Below are positions 1 through 8,489 of a DNA stretch of 64,000 nt, in pieces. The DNA lies in assembly GCA_947449255.1 (NCBI GenBank), contig CANFQX010000011.1:54434-118433 (forward strand). Reading direction: 5' to 3'. The translations under genes and the position numbers were made by a program. How positions within the stretch are numbered: position 1 is the first letter of the stretch; every line of letters starts with the position of its first letter. The DNA is from Pseudobdellovibrionaceae bacterium. Its GTDB lineage: Bacteria; Bdellovibrionota; Bdellovibrionia; Bdellovibrionales; Bdellovibrionaceae. Below the pieces are notes generated by a model. That model was given only the letters and a program-made list of their open reading frames with translations, was not told where the DNA came from and made no database searches.

Positions 1-663
1 AATAAACCAACATTTGCGATAAGGTGATTGTTGAGCATAGGATTGTGCAAAGTTCTTATAGTATACAGTCCCAGATAATCCACCGCTGGCGCCGCCTTGA
101 GCGTCCCCTTGGCTGACAGGACTATCTATTACAACAACAATCGCACCGTAAGCATCTTGAAAAACTCCAGAGAAAACCGTTTTTGAGCCAACAGTGTACC
201 ATCTGTTAAAAATAGCCTCATAAACGCCATTGTCTTTAAGACCTGATATCGATGGATTTAAGCCCGCACCTGATAAAAACACACCTGCGTGCTTATATCC
301 CGTATCATTGTATGACAATTGCACTGATCCGGAATAGAGGCCCGTTGACGCCACATTAACCAAATCCATTGTTATTTTAAAGTCTGTGGGATTATTCAAC
401 GGATGAGTCGCTACATAGGAATTAAACTCTGCTAAAGAGACCGGAACAAAAGTAGCTGAATTCGTAAACACCACAGAACCATTAGCTGTCGTAGTAGGCG
501 TTGTTGGTGTCGTTGGTGATACTCCATTATTCTGAACTCCAGACAAACCGTTGATTGGATCTAGAGGTGAACTGTTACTACTAATGCTGCTGTTGCTGCA
601 ACCAACACCGAAAAGAGCTATCCCTATAAGAAGAGCACCCAGTTTTTCATTGATTTGTCTCAT
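1..663 (-). CDS. Putative lipoprotein, C-terminus cut by window edge
   Basis: The reverse strand is open from an ATG at 663 to the left edge (221 codons, no stop). GAGG five bases upstream is a good ribosome binding site. The N-terminus is a short basic start, a hydrophobic stretch and a Cys after FGVG, which fits a lipoprotein signal peptide with a loose lipobox (Cys22). A low-complexity linker with repeated T-T-P follows, then a beta-rich region with many Gly, Val and Tyr. The family is not recognised. It is probably an outer-membrane or periplasmic surface protein. Confidence that it is coding is high; nothing can be said about function. Confidence 0.75.
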   Translation of the reverse strand, partial: MRQINEKLGALLIGIALFGVGCSNSSISSNSSPLDPINGLSGVQNNGVSPTTPTTPTTTANGSVVFTNSATFVPVSLAEFNSYVATHPLNNPTDFKITMDLVNVASTGLYSGSVQLSYNDTGYKHAGVFLSGAGLNPSISGLKDNGVYEAIFNRWYTVGSKTVFSGVFQDAYGAIVVVIDSPVSQGDAQGGASGGLSGTVYYKNFAQSYAQQSPYRKCWFI

Positions 664-846
664 ATCAGCCTCGCTTTGTAAGGGGTGATCCGAAAATGGC
701 CACCTCTCACCTAGTTACCTAGCGACCTTCGTGCCAATGATCTCATGCAGAACTAACCAATTGATAGTTATATGGATTTAATGATTTTCTCAGAACAATA
801 CAATGCCGAATAAACCGTCAATTCAGCCCATTCAGGGCAAAAATAG

Positions 847-1299
847 TCACTTTTTGTTGATTTCTTTTCGTTTAACGAGCTGAATTTGAAAGGATCTCAC
901 TGACTGATTGTTCTTTCCAGACCTGAGGATCTTTCGTCTCTTATGTGGGCTTGGATTGGTAAAAATAGGGGCTGAGCCTCTTTGCCTAAGGATTGCTTCT
1001 TGGCTTTCTTTAGATATCAATGATTCTTTATTATTTAACTGGGCAATAGCTGCCTCAATCGGAGAAGCCTCGATAAATATCTTGGATCCTAAAATAACTT
1101 CAAGGCCTGCATTGGGATTTTTTTGAATCATTGAACAAAGTATTTCGATTTTCTTTTCTGAATTGTAGCAATCGAATTTTTTATAACTGACCAACAGAGT
1201 TTGAAATAATAAGTCTGCCGAGATTTTAAAGAGACCTTGCCCACGGTCAATCCTGCCATTGTTGATTTTTGAAACCCAATAAAAAAAGGGGATTCGCAC
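847..1299 (-). CDS. Hypothetical protein, uncertain start
   Basis: An open frame of 150 codons starts at GTG 1299, with AGGGG about five bases upstream. The middle reads like genuine protein (helical, KKIEILCSMIQKNPNAGLEV) and the C-terminal third is strongly basic. It has no signal peptide or membrane segment and I do not recognise the family. The start lies inside the terminator hairpin of the HiPIP gene upstream, so it would be expressed only by readthrough, or the true start is elsewhere, or this is the remnant of a longer gene. The opposite-strand frame at 908-1126 looks like its shadow. Confidence 0.4.
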   Translation of the reverse strand: MRIPFFYWVSKINNGRIDRGQGLFKISADLLFQTLLVSYKKFDCYNSEKKIEILCSMIQKNPNAGLEVILGSKIFIEASPIEAAIAQLNNKESLISKESQEAILRQRGSAPIFTNPSPHKRRKILRSGKNNQSVRSFQIQLVKRKEINKK

Positions 1300-1315
1300 A
1301 GAATCCCCTTTTTTT
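1281..1315 (-). terminator. Rho-independent terminator after the HiPIP gene
   Basis: A perfect 15-bp inverted repeat (seven A, GGGGATTC, then GAATCCCC, seven T) encloses a 5-base loop. On the minus strand it lies about 75 bases after the HiPIP stop codon and ends in a T run, as an intrinsic terminator should. The symmetry would let it work in both directions. The proposed start of the next minus-strand ORF (1299) falls in its loop. Confidence 0.8.
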
Positions 1316-1390
1316 AAATTTATTTTTCTTCTGGTGAAACCACTCGCAAAGCAAGCGCCTCTAATATTAAAAAATCAATAGCCCAAAAAA

Positions 1391-1768
1391 CTATGCTTTT
1401 TTATTCCATGAAGCACAGAAGCCATTTGCATTCACAAGTTTTCCGGCAAAAATTGTGCAGGTTCCAACTTCAGTGGCTCCATGCATTTCTTTTTTTGCGT
1501 AAAAGCCACAAGTTGCGCACTTATTGCCTTTTGATGCTGGCGATTTTTGAAAATCTTCAACATATTTTACAGCTTTTGCTATTGGGTCGTTGACGTCGAC
1601 CATTGAACCCGCCACAGCAGAAGCACCTGGCCCCGCTGAACGTCTTTTTTCTTGAGCATTGGCTTGATTTGAAAATACTCCACCTAAAACGGCTGGCGCA
1701 ACAGCAGCCAAGCCCATGAACTTACCCATAGCAGCAAAAAAACCACGACGATTCATTTTATTTTCCAT
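1391..1768 (-). CDS. High-potential iron-sulfur protein (HiPIP), Tat-exported
   Basis: This 125-residue protein starts with a Tat signal (NRRGFFAAMGKF at about residues 6-17, hydrophobic stretch, then ANAQ near 39). The mature part has four Cys at 84, 87, 104 and 118 in the C-x2-C-x16-C-x13-C spacing of HiPIPs, which bind a [4Fe-4S] cluster cycling 3+/2+. Members of this family are small periplasmic electron carriers that feed oxidases, reaction centres or other terminal acceptors. ATG 1768 has GGAGGT eight bases upstream. It is a single-gene unit with its own promoter and terminator, so the redox partner is not shown by context. Confidence 0.93.
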   Translation of the reverse strand: MENKMNRRGFFAAMGKFMGLAAVAPAVLGGVFSNQANAQEKRRSAGPGASAVAGSMVDVNDPIAKAVKYVEDFQKSPASKGNKCATCGFYAKKEMHGATEVGTCTIFAGKLVNANGFCASWNKKA

Positions 1769-1807
1769 TGAATTAGACCTCCAAATGATTTGATTTTTGA
1801 TAATCTT

Positions 1808-1835
1808 ATCCTACCCGTTTTCAATTAGTTTTCAA
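1808..1835 (-). promoter_or_regulatory. Candidate sigma70 promoter for the HiPIP gene
   Basis: Reading the minus strand, TTGAAA (1835-1830) is followed after 16 bases by TAGGAT (1813-1808). Transcription would start around 1800, about 30 bases before the HiPIP start codon. This is a match by eye only. Confidence 0.45.
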
Positions 1836-2076
1836 TTTCAAAAAATGAAATCTCTACAAATGATCGAAAATATTTTACAGCGAAAAACTTAGAAAACAGC
1901 CTGAGATCCAACATAAGCGACTCAAAAGTCCTTTTATTGATGGCACAATACTTGTAACGCGCGGGGAGGACTGAACAGGCATTCGGGTCTTTAACCTAGA
2001 ACTCATTCCTTCTTTGGTCCAAGACCACAAAAACCTACTGAACCCTTTGTCCTGATCCGTTTTAAGGAGAAAAAAA

Positions 2077-2850
2077 ATGAAATTCCTCTTTCTCTTAACG
2101 ACCCCCCTACTTTTGCTTTCTTCTCCTCAAAAGGCACTGGCTTCATTTTATGATACAAAGGTGGAAGGCGCTCTCCTATATGACTTATTTATCAAGGAAG
2201 GAGTTCCTGCTGAGGCCCTTCAACAGACCTTCGAATTCTTAGATCTGAACGAAGGCAAAACGATTCAGGTCCGTGAAGATCGCAAAATGATCACAAAAAC
2301 CATCAATAAAAAAAATTATGCCGTCATTGTAGATTTCTCAAAGCCCTCTTCGGAGCGGCGCCTGTACTTGATGAACTTAAAAACAGGTCAAGTGACCAAA
2401 TATTATGTTGCACACGGAGTGACAACAGGCCTTGAGGATGCATCAAATTTTTCAAATATCCCTGACTCTCGCCAGTCGTCCCTGGGGTTTTATTTAACTG
2501 GAGCCGAATATGAGGGGTCTCACGGTGAATCACTTCATCTTTATGGCTTACAAAAGACCAACGACCGAGCTTTTGAGCGAGACATAGTCATGCACGGCGC
2601 TCCGTATGTTTCTATGGATTTTCTCTCAAAATACAATCGAATGGGCCGAAGCTGGGGATGTTTGGCTGTTTCGGAGGCGATCATCCAAAAACTGATCCCT
2701 ATTCTGAAAGAGGGATCAGTGATCTATGCTTATCACAAGAAATTAATGCCGATGACAAAGACAAGCCCGACGATTCAAAGTGTGAGCGGTAATCAAGAAA
2801 GCACTCCCGCTCATAGTCAAAACGTCGTGCCCGAGGAGATTCAAATGTAA
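2077..2850 (+). CDS. Murein L,D-transpeptidase catalytic-domain protein (YkuD_2 type)
   Basis: This 257-residue exported protein has a signal peptide ending near residue 22 (KALA). The catalytic signature sits at 172-198: M-H-G (His173), then GRSWGCLAVS with Ser192 and the nucleophile Cys195. This is the HxG...S(x)2C arrangement of YkuD-like L,D-transpeptidases, here the variant found in proteobacterial YkuD_2 proteins. The family cross-links, exchanges or cleaves peptidoglycan stem peptides in the periplasm. The start ATG follows AAGGAG. The last 35 codons, Ser/Thr/Gln-rich and low in complexity, overlap the 3' end of the opposite MerC-like gene by 108 bases, so this tail is probably recent and dispensable. 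Confidence 0.85.
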   Translation: MKFLFLLTTPLLLLSSPQKALASFYDTKVEGALLYDLFIKEGVPAEALQQTFEFLDLNEGKTIQVREDRKMITKTINKKNYAVIVDFSKPSSERRLYLMNLKTGQVTKYYVAHGVTTGLEDASNFSNIPDSRQSSLGFYLTGAEYEGSHGESLHLYGLQKTNDRAFERDIVMHGAPYVSMDFLSKYNRMGRSWGCLAVSEAIIQKLIPILKEGSVIYAYHKKLMPMTKTSPTIQSVSGNQESTPAHSQNVVPEEIQM

Positions 2851-3207
2851 AAGTGGACTCCCCAATCCAGTCCCAACCAGAGCTAAACCGACATAGCCCA
2901 GCGCTAAAATATATTTCTTTTTATGGTGCTGAAATCCTGAATAGAACGCAAAAATCCCTACGGGGACTACAAAAAGGGCCATAAGTAAATGAACCCAGGG
3001 CTGTTCAAACACCTCACCCATGAAAGGTGCTGCAAAAGCTAAAAAAGGCGTCACCAGACAATGGACAGCACAAATCCCTGACAGTGTCATACCAAGTTTA
3101 TCCCAACGATCTGTCTGCTCAACAAACTGATCATGTTCGGAATGATCAACCTCACAGCAGGCTTTTATTTCGTCCACGAGTACCATCCTTTGACGAGTCT
3201 TAGTCAT
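2743..3207 (-). CDS. MerC-domain inner-membrane protein
   Basis: A 154-residue protein with four likely membrane segments. The first contains LSGICAVHC, the Cys-Ala-Val-His-Cys site characteristic of MerC, a mercuric-ion uptake protein family. A short N-terminal cytoplasmic part has a vicinal CC and several His/Asp (CCEVDHSEHD), which could bind metal, and the tail carries CLCHRH. There is no mer operon here (no merA, merP or merR), so a general metal-transport or sensing role is as likely as mercury resistance. It is convergent with, and overlaps by 108 bases, the L,D-transpeptidase gene. It may be the distal neighbour of nothing on its strand: the RND operon is downstream. Confidence 0.8.
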   Translation of the reverse strand: MTKTRQRMVLVDEIKACCEVDHSEHDQFVEQTDRWDKLGMTLSGICAVHCLVTPFLAFAAPFMGEVFEQPWVHLLMALFVVPVGIFAFYSGFQHHKKKYILALGYVGLALVGTGLGSPLLHLNLLGHDVLTMSGSAFLITAHTLNRRACLCHRH

Positions 3208-3296
3208 CTCCGCACCTGATCTTCACAATGGCTCAATGGACCATCAAATGCGGAAAAGGAGCCATTGAGTTCAGGGTAAAAAAAATTACCCGAGAT

Positions 3297-6200
3297 CTAA
3301 GGTTTATAACCACTGACTTTTATTAAAAATTTATTCACTCTGATACGGAAATCATCCACAAATCCAAATGCGGCTGGCACAACAACCAAAGTCAATAATG
3401 TTGAACTGACTAAGCCTCCAATGATGGCAACACCCATAGATGTTCGCATGGCAGAGGCTTCATTTAAACCAATTGCAATGGGAATCATACCAGAAATCAA
3501 AGCCAGAGATGTCATTAAAATCGGGCGCAGACGGGTTCTGCAGGCCTTAACCAAGGCCGTATTGCGATCCATCCCCTCACGCAACAACTGAGTCGTATAA
3601 TCCACCAGCAGAATTGAATTCTTAGCCACCACTCCCAAAAGTAAGACTACACCAATGAGGGAAAATAAATCGATGGTCTTTCCAAACATGAGCAAACCAA
3701 AAAAAGCGCCCGTTAATGCCAATGGCAATGCCAAAAGGATCGTAAAAGGAGTGATGTAGCTTTCGTATAAACTTGCCAGAACAAGATAGATGAATGTGAC
3801 CCCCAACCCAATGGCCATCATCATATTTGCCATTAAATCTTTAAAATCATCAGCTTGCCCTTGGAACTTAAAATCAATTCCTGATGGCAAAGGAATTTCT
3901 TTCTTAATAACCTTTTCAATCTCCGCAGAAATTGAGCCCAAAGCCCCGCCCTTAGCCAAATTTGCGGACAATTGGATGAAACGATTTTTATTTTGACGAT
4001 TGATTTGCGAATAGCCTTTAGTTTCTTCACCACGCGCAATTCGGGCTAAAGGAATCATATTGTTATTGCTGTTGGGAACTGAAGTTGTACTGAACTGACT
4101 TCGCAGATCTCTGAAAGCTTCAGCAAAGCGCACGCGAATTTTATAATCAATGCCATTTTCACGATAAATTGCATTTTCATTTCCCTCTGTGCGGTTGCGA
4201 AGTTCAGCACCAGCAGTCACTGTCGAGACTCCCAAGGCTTCTGTCTTTTGACGATCAAAGATCACATGGAATTCTGGCTTTCCAGACCTAAAATTCGTAT
4301 CGACATCGACTAAGCCCGGAATTTTCTTAAGGCGTGCTACAACTTTGTCGACATAACTGCTCAGTTCATCCAAATTTTGACCAGTAAAATTTAAGTTCAA
4401 AGGCTTCTGTCCTGAACCGGATATATCAATATCTCCGACGGCTACAATCGCCTTGCTTTGGAAAGCATCTAGTTTTTTGCGGGTATCTTCTTTATAGTCC
4501 GAAGTTGACACTTTACGATTTTTTCGTTCAACCAAACGTATAAATAAGCTGGCTTTGTTGGCTTCATTATTTTTTGTACCTACCGTTGTCACAACGATAT
4601 CTATGGCGGGATCCTTTTCAAAAACCTTTTCAACTTCTGCGGTGAAGTCACTCGTTGCAGCCAATGAACTTCCTACTGGAGTTTCAATACTGACTAAGAA
4701 TTCTCCAGCATCATTGGCTGGCAAAAAGGTTTTAGGAATAAAGCTGGCCGAGAAAATTGAAATGACAAAAATCAACCCTGCTGAAGCTAAAATCAGCTTA
4801 GGATGGAGCAAAGTGAATTTTAATAATTTTTCATAGCTATCTTCTAGCCGCGTTTGAAATCGATCAAAGGCTCCTAAAGTTCTTCCTATGAGACCTTTGC
4901 CTTTAACGTGCTCTGTTGCTGTCGCTAAATAAGCGGACATCATCGGAGCCACGGTGAAAGCATCAAAGAGAGAAATCAACATCGTAAAAACAACAGTTAA
5001 GCCAAATTGCTTAAAGAACTGCCCCACAATTCCCTGAAGGAATGAAATTGGCCCAAACACAGCAATAACAACAAGAGTCGTTGCCACAACAGCCATAGCG
5101 ACTTCCTTCGTCCCATCTAAGGCTGCGTCTTTAGGTTTTTTACCCATCTCAAGATGTCTAAAAATATTTTCTCGCACAACAATGGCATCATCAATTAACA
5201 GTCCCACAGCCAATGAAAGTGCCAACAGGGTCATCAAGTTGATAGTAAACCCCATGGCATACATAATTATAAATCCACCCAACAAGGAATTTGGTAAGGC
5301 CATTCCAGTGATCAAAGTTGAACGGGCAGATCCTAAAAAGAAAAAGACCACAAAAATACAAAGAATCACACCGATGATGATCGATTCCTTCACATCCTGC
5401 ACGTTCAAACGAATAGGTCGAGAGGTGTCGCGCACCATTTTAACTTCGGCTTGAATGTTTTTCTCTTTCAAGAAGGCATTGGCTTTATCAATATTTTTCT
5501 TAACTAGATCTGCAACCTCAACCGTGTTGCTGCCGCGTTGTTTGAAGACTTGAATCAAGAGAGCTTTTTTTCCATGAATTCGCCCCAAGCTTTGCTCGTC
5601 TTCAAGACTGCGGACAACGGAGCCAATTTCACTCACACCAACTGGGCGGTCAGATCCCATAAAGTTGACATTCACCTCAGCCAATTGCTTTAAGGATTCA
5701 AACTCACCGCGAGTTCTCAGCGCAGTTTCTGCCTGGGATCCCGTGATTTTGCCAATCGGAATATCTCTGGAGGTGTCCATGATTCTGCGAGAGACTTGCA
5801 ACATCGAAATTTTTCGATCCTGCAATTTATTTTTATCAATCAACACATGTATTTCTTGTTTTCGTCCACCATAAATTTCAACTTGGCCGACGCCTTTGAG
5901 GCGATCAAAAAGAGGCTTTACAGTTTCATTCGCCAAATCATAACTTGCCCCATCCGAAAGCTCTGTTGTCAAAGCCAGGGTAATCACTGGCTGATCGGCT
6001 GGATCAAATCTTCGCAAAATGGGTTCATACATATCAGAAGGTAAGTCCCGTCTGATATTTCCGATGCGGTTACGAACCTCTTGCTCCATATCCTTAATAT
6101 CTGTACCCAAATTGAACTCAAGGATGATGACTGCAACACCGTCTAGGTTGTTCGAAGTCAGATTTTTCAAACCGGCTAGACTGCCAAGTTCATCCTCGAT

Positions 6201-6398
6201 GGGCTTTGAAACTTGCTTTTCCAAATCCAAAGGTGAAGCCCCAGGGTAAACCACTTGAATGGAAAGAATTGGAAAAGTCACATCTGGAAATAGATCCACG
6301 GGCATCTTAATCAAGGCAAAAAAGCCCAGAATCAGCATCAGCATGACGACACAAAGAATAGTAATCGGACGGCGTATAGATAAACTAGGTAAATTCAT
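3297..6398 (-). CDS. RND-family efflux transporter (HAE1/AcrB type)
   Basis: A 1033-residue inner-membrane proton antiporter. It begins with the standard MNLPSLSIRRPITILCVVML helix and has the two large periplasmic loops (about 35-330 and 560-860), each followed by a five-to-six helix bundle. TM4 carries the LIDDAIVVREN motif with the proton-relay aspartates. Length and motif order are normal for hydrophobic/amphiphilic-efflux RND pumps rather than heavy-metal CusA types. Its ATG lies nine bases after the stop of the TolC-family gene upstream, so the two are one operon. Unusually, no membrane-fusion (adaptor) protein gene is in the operon, so the pump must borrow one. The substrate is not predictable. 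Confidence 0.92.
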   Translation of the reverse strand: MNLPSLSIRRPITILCVVMLMLILGFFALIKMPVDLFPDVTFPILSIQVVYPGASPLDLEKQVSKPIEDELGSLAGLKNLTSNNLDGVAVIILEFNLGTDIKDMEQEVRNRIGNIRRDLPSDMYEPILRRFDPADQPVITLALTTELSDGASYDLANETVKPLFDRLKGVGQVEIYGGRKQEIHVLIDKNKLQDRKISMLQVSRRIMDTSRDIPIGKITGSQAETALRTRGEFESLKQLAEVNVNFMGSDRPVGVSEIGSVVRSLEDEQSLGRIHGKKALLIQVFKQRGSNTVEVADLVKKNIDKANAFLKEKNIQAEVKMVRDTSRPIRLNVQDVKESIIIGVILCIFVVFFFLGSARSTLITGMALPNSLLGGFIIMYAMGFTINLMTLLALSLAVGLLIDDAIVVRENIFRHLEMGKKPKDAALDGTKEVAMAVVATTLVVIAVFGPISFLQGIVGQFFKQFGLTVVFTMLISLFDAFTVAPMMSAYLATATEHVKGKGLIGRTLGAFDRFQTRLEDSYEKLLKFTLLHPKLILASAGLIFVISIFSASFIPKTFLPANDAGEFLVSIETPVGSSLAATSDFTAEVEKVFEKDPAIDIVVTTVGTKNNEANKASLFIRLVERKNRKVSTSDYKEDTRKKLDAFQSKAIVAVGDIDISGSGQKPLNLNFTGQNLDELSSYVDKVVARLKKIPGLVDVDTNFRSGKPEFHVIFDRQKTEALGVSTVTAGAELRNRTEGNENAIYRENGIDYKIRVRFAEAFRDLRSQFSTTSVPNSNNNMIPLARIARGEETKGYSQINRQNKNRFIQLSANLAKGGALGSISAEIEKVIKKEIPLPSGIDFKFQGQADDFKDLMANMMMAIGLGVTFIYLVLASLYESYITPFTILLALPLALTGAFFGLLMFGKTIDLFSLIGVVLLLGVVAKNSILLVDYTTQLLREGMDRNTALVKACRTRLRPILMTSLALISGMIPIAIGLNEASAMRTSMGVAIIGGLVSSTLLTLVVVPAAFGFVDDFRIRVNKFLIKVSGYKP

Positions 6399-6407
6399 TT
6401 TTTTTCC

Positions 6408-7844
6408 TTATTCAACAACGACAAACAAACGACCCTGAGCTTCCATTTTTCTTTGCAGAGTTTTTAATCTCACTAAATTGAGCTTCGCAGTTCCAGCGTC
6501 CTCTTCAGCATTCACAACACTGTTGGTGACAGTTCGACCTTTGTTAAAAAGATCGGTTTCCGCTTTAGCTCGTTCCTCTTGAATTTTCATGATTTGATCG
6601 GCCATGGCAATTTGTTGTGTCAATTCAGTGTTGCGACGATTCAATTCTGACCAGGAGCTCTCACTTTCTAACATTTTTCTGTCACTGATCAAGGTTGCGG
6701 CCACAGCATCTTTTTTAACAGAGCTGCGAGCTGCAAGCTTGACCTCGTCATCAAACATATAAGTCCAGTTGAGAGCAATTTTTGATGTCGGACGATCGAC
6801 TGAAGTCGAGTTGCCGAAGGCTGCCGGCATTGTCTGATCAAGGGCATGGGTCTGAAAGGCCCCGGAAAGCACTAAATCAGGCTTGTAAGCATCTTCGACT
6901 TGATCTGCAGCAAGCTTTCTTGCTTGAACATCAATTTTAGAAACATAAGCCTCTAGCAGCATGACCTTGGAGCCTTCAATCTGAGGCAAACCTTTATTCG
7001 GCCTAAGGACTTGAATCATGGATTTTAGAGCTCTTGAATTGGAAACATTGCCACTCATCTCTGGCAGACTTGCACCCTTTTCTAGTTCAAGAAAATCGCG
7101 CAAGGATTGCTTGGCCGCAGCCAATTCATCTTCTGAGGAAATCAAAAGCAGTTGCCGAGCCGCAACCAAAGCCTGCGTCTGCAACAGATCCGCTTTTTCG
7201 CTAATTCCATCACTGACCCGTCGCCGTGTCCAAGCTTCAATTCGTTTTGCTCTTTCTAGAGAATCACGACTGATCTTGATACTTTCAATGGTGAGCAGAT
7301 AATTCCAATAAGCCTGCTCAGCATTGATAAGAAGCTGCTTCGATTGCAATTCATAGCGAATCTTTTCTGCTGAACTTGCAAAGCCTTGTTGTTCCCGACG
7401 CAATTGAATGCCGGCTCCAAAAAGATCACGCCATAAGGACTGACTGATCGAGGCACCAAGCGAACCTGTGCCAAATTTTCTGAGGGCCACAAGCCCGACG
7501 ACACCTGGATTTTCGTACTCTGCAGCATCAGCGGATAGCCCCAGAGTGGTCCCCGTAGAAAACTTTTTAGAGAACCCAAGATTGAAATCAGTCACTTTAC
7601 TTTCAGTCGCCTGCAGCATGGCAAACTGGCCTAATGGGTTCTTGTCTTCAACATAAGAAGCACCCGCGGTGAGCACAGGGACTAGACCAATGTCGCCCGA
7701 AACGTTTCTTAAGTCCGCAGCTTCTTTTTGTCTTTCAAAAGCCTGCACCATTTTATTTTTACTTTGAACAAGGGTCAAATATTCCTGTAAATCCATCGCA
7801 AATGAAATAGCGGGAGCAAACACGAACAGAACTAAAAATCTCAT
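6408..7844 (-). CDS. TolC-family outer-membrane efflux channel
   Basis: A 478-residue protein with a signal peptide ending at about residue 16 (ISFA). The mature part has the two-repeat architecture of outer-membrane efflux proteins: long heptad-rich helical stretches (about 150-265 and 370-475) between beta-rich segments. It should form the trimeric channel through outer membrane and periplasm for the RND pump encoded nine bases downstream. AAGGA lies upstream of the ATG, at a slightly long distance. It is the first gene of the minus-strand operon, and the 650-base region to its right must hold the promoter. Confidence 0.87.
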   Translation of the reverse strand: MRFLVLFVFAPAISFAMDLQEYLTLVQSKNKMVQAFERQKEAADLRNVSGDIGLVPVLTAGASYVEDKNPLGQFAMLQATESKVTDFNLGFSKKFSTGTTLGLSADAAEYENPGVVGLVALRKFGTGSLGASISQSLWRDLFGAGIQLRREQQGFASSAEKIRYELQSKQLLINAEQAYWNYLLTIESIKISRDSLERAKRIEAWTRRRVSDGISEKADLLQTQALVAARQLLLISSEDELAAAKQSLRDFLELEKGASLPEMSGNVSNSRALKSMIQVLRPNKGLPQIEGSKVMLLEAYVSKIDVQARKLAADQVEDAYKPDLVLSGAFQTHALDQTMPAAFGNSTSVDRPTSKIALNWTYMFDDEVKLAARSSVKKDAVAATLISDRKMLESESSWSELNRRNTELTQQIAMADQIMKIQEERAKAETDLFNKGRTVTNSVVNAEEDAGTAKLNLVRLKTLQRKMEAQGRLFVVVE

Positions 7845-8489
7845 ACAGATATAATTCCTTATGGAAAATTAGGGAAAATTAAGAATAATTCCTCATGAAA
7901 ATCAATGGTCATTGGTCCTGCAAACACCTTAACTAATGTGATCAAATCATAATCGAACTCCGAATAACATTCAAAGCAAGATTTAATTCAATCTTATGTT
8001 TTTATTCTCAAAAAATACAGAGGCCGCAAAAAAATCACTGATAAGAATTGATAGGTCGCTTTTCTTTATCCCGCTTGCATGCGGCTCACACCAGTAAATC
8101 ACCTCGGCCAATAAACTTCGCAACGAAAACTGCTTAATTTTTAATCAAACGCTCAGGCATAAACAACAATTTCTCTGCATTTAAACGAGGCACGTTATTT
8201 TTTTATTGCCTATTTTCAATGCATAATTCTGATCATTTCACCTAATCACTCAACTTGATGCACAGCAATTACGGCGTTTCGCAAACTCACTAAAATTGTT
8301 TGATTGAATATCCCTAGGAAGTTGGGATAAGTTTCCAAAAATTCTATTTTTTGATATTTATTTTACCCATAGAATTAAAAAGTATAAAAATTATTTAGCT
8401 GCGACTCCATTTATTTAACTTAAGTAAACAATGTGAATCCAGCAAGAAGTGCCAGTTTTAGAAGAAGAAAGGAGATTAAAAACTTTAGA
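7845..8489. other. Long AT-rich divergent intergenic region
   Basis: About 645 bases lie between the divergent TolC-family gene and the HNH nuclease gene. It must carry both promoters. I see AT-rich tracts, short direct repeats (GGAAAATTA/GGGAAAATTA at about 7862-7880) and several TTGATT-like boxes. I find no RNA gene, no convincing ORF and no clear operator. Confidence 0.5.

Noticed and set aside
908..1126. 72-codon ORF opposite the hypothetical protein at 847-1299
   Set aside because: It is fully covered by the minus-strand ORF and has no ribosome binding site or signal. The amino-acid mix is less protein-like.
3226..3291. Inverted repeats CAATGGCTC/GAGCCATTG and GGGTAA/TTACCC between the MerC-like and RND genes
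   Set aside because: The first has a 24-base loop and the second a short A/T stem without a T tail. Neither is convincing as a terminator or operator.
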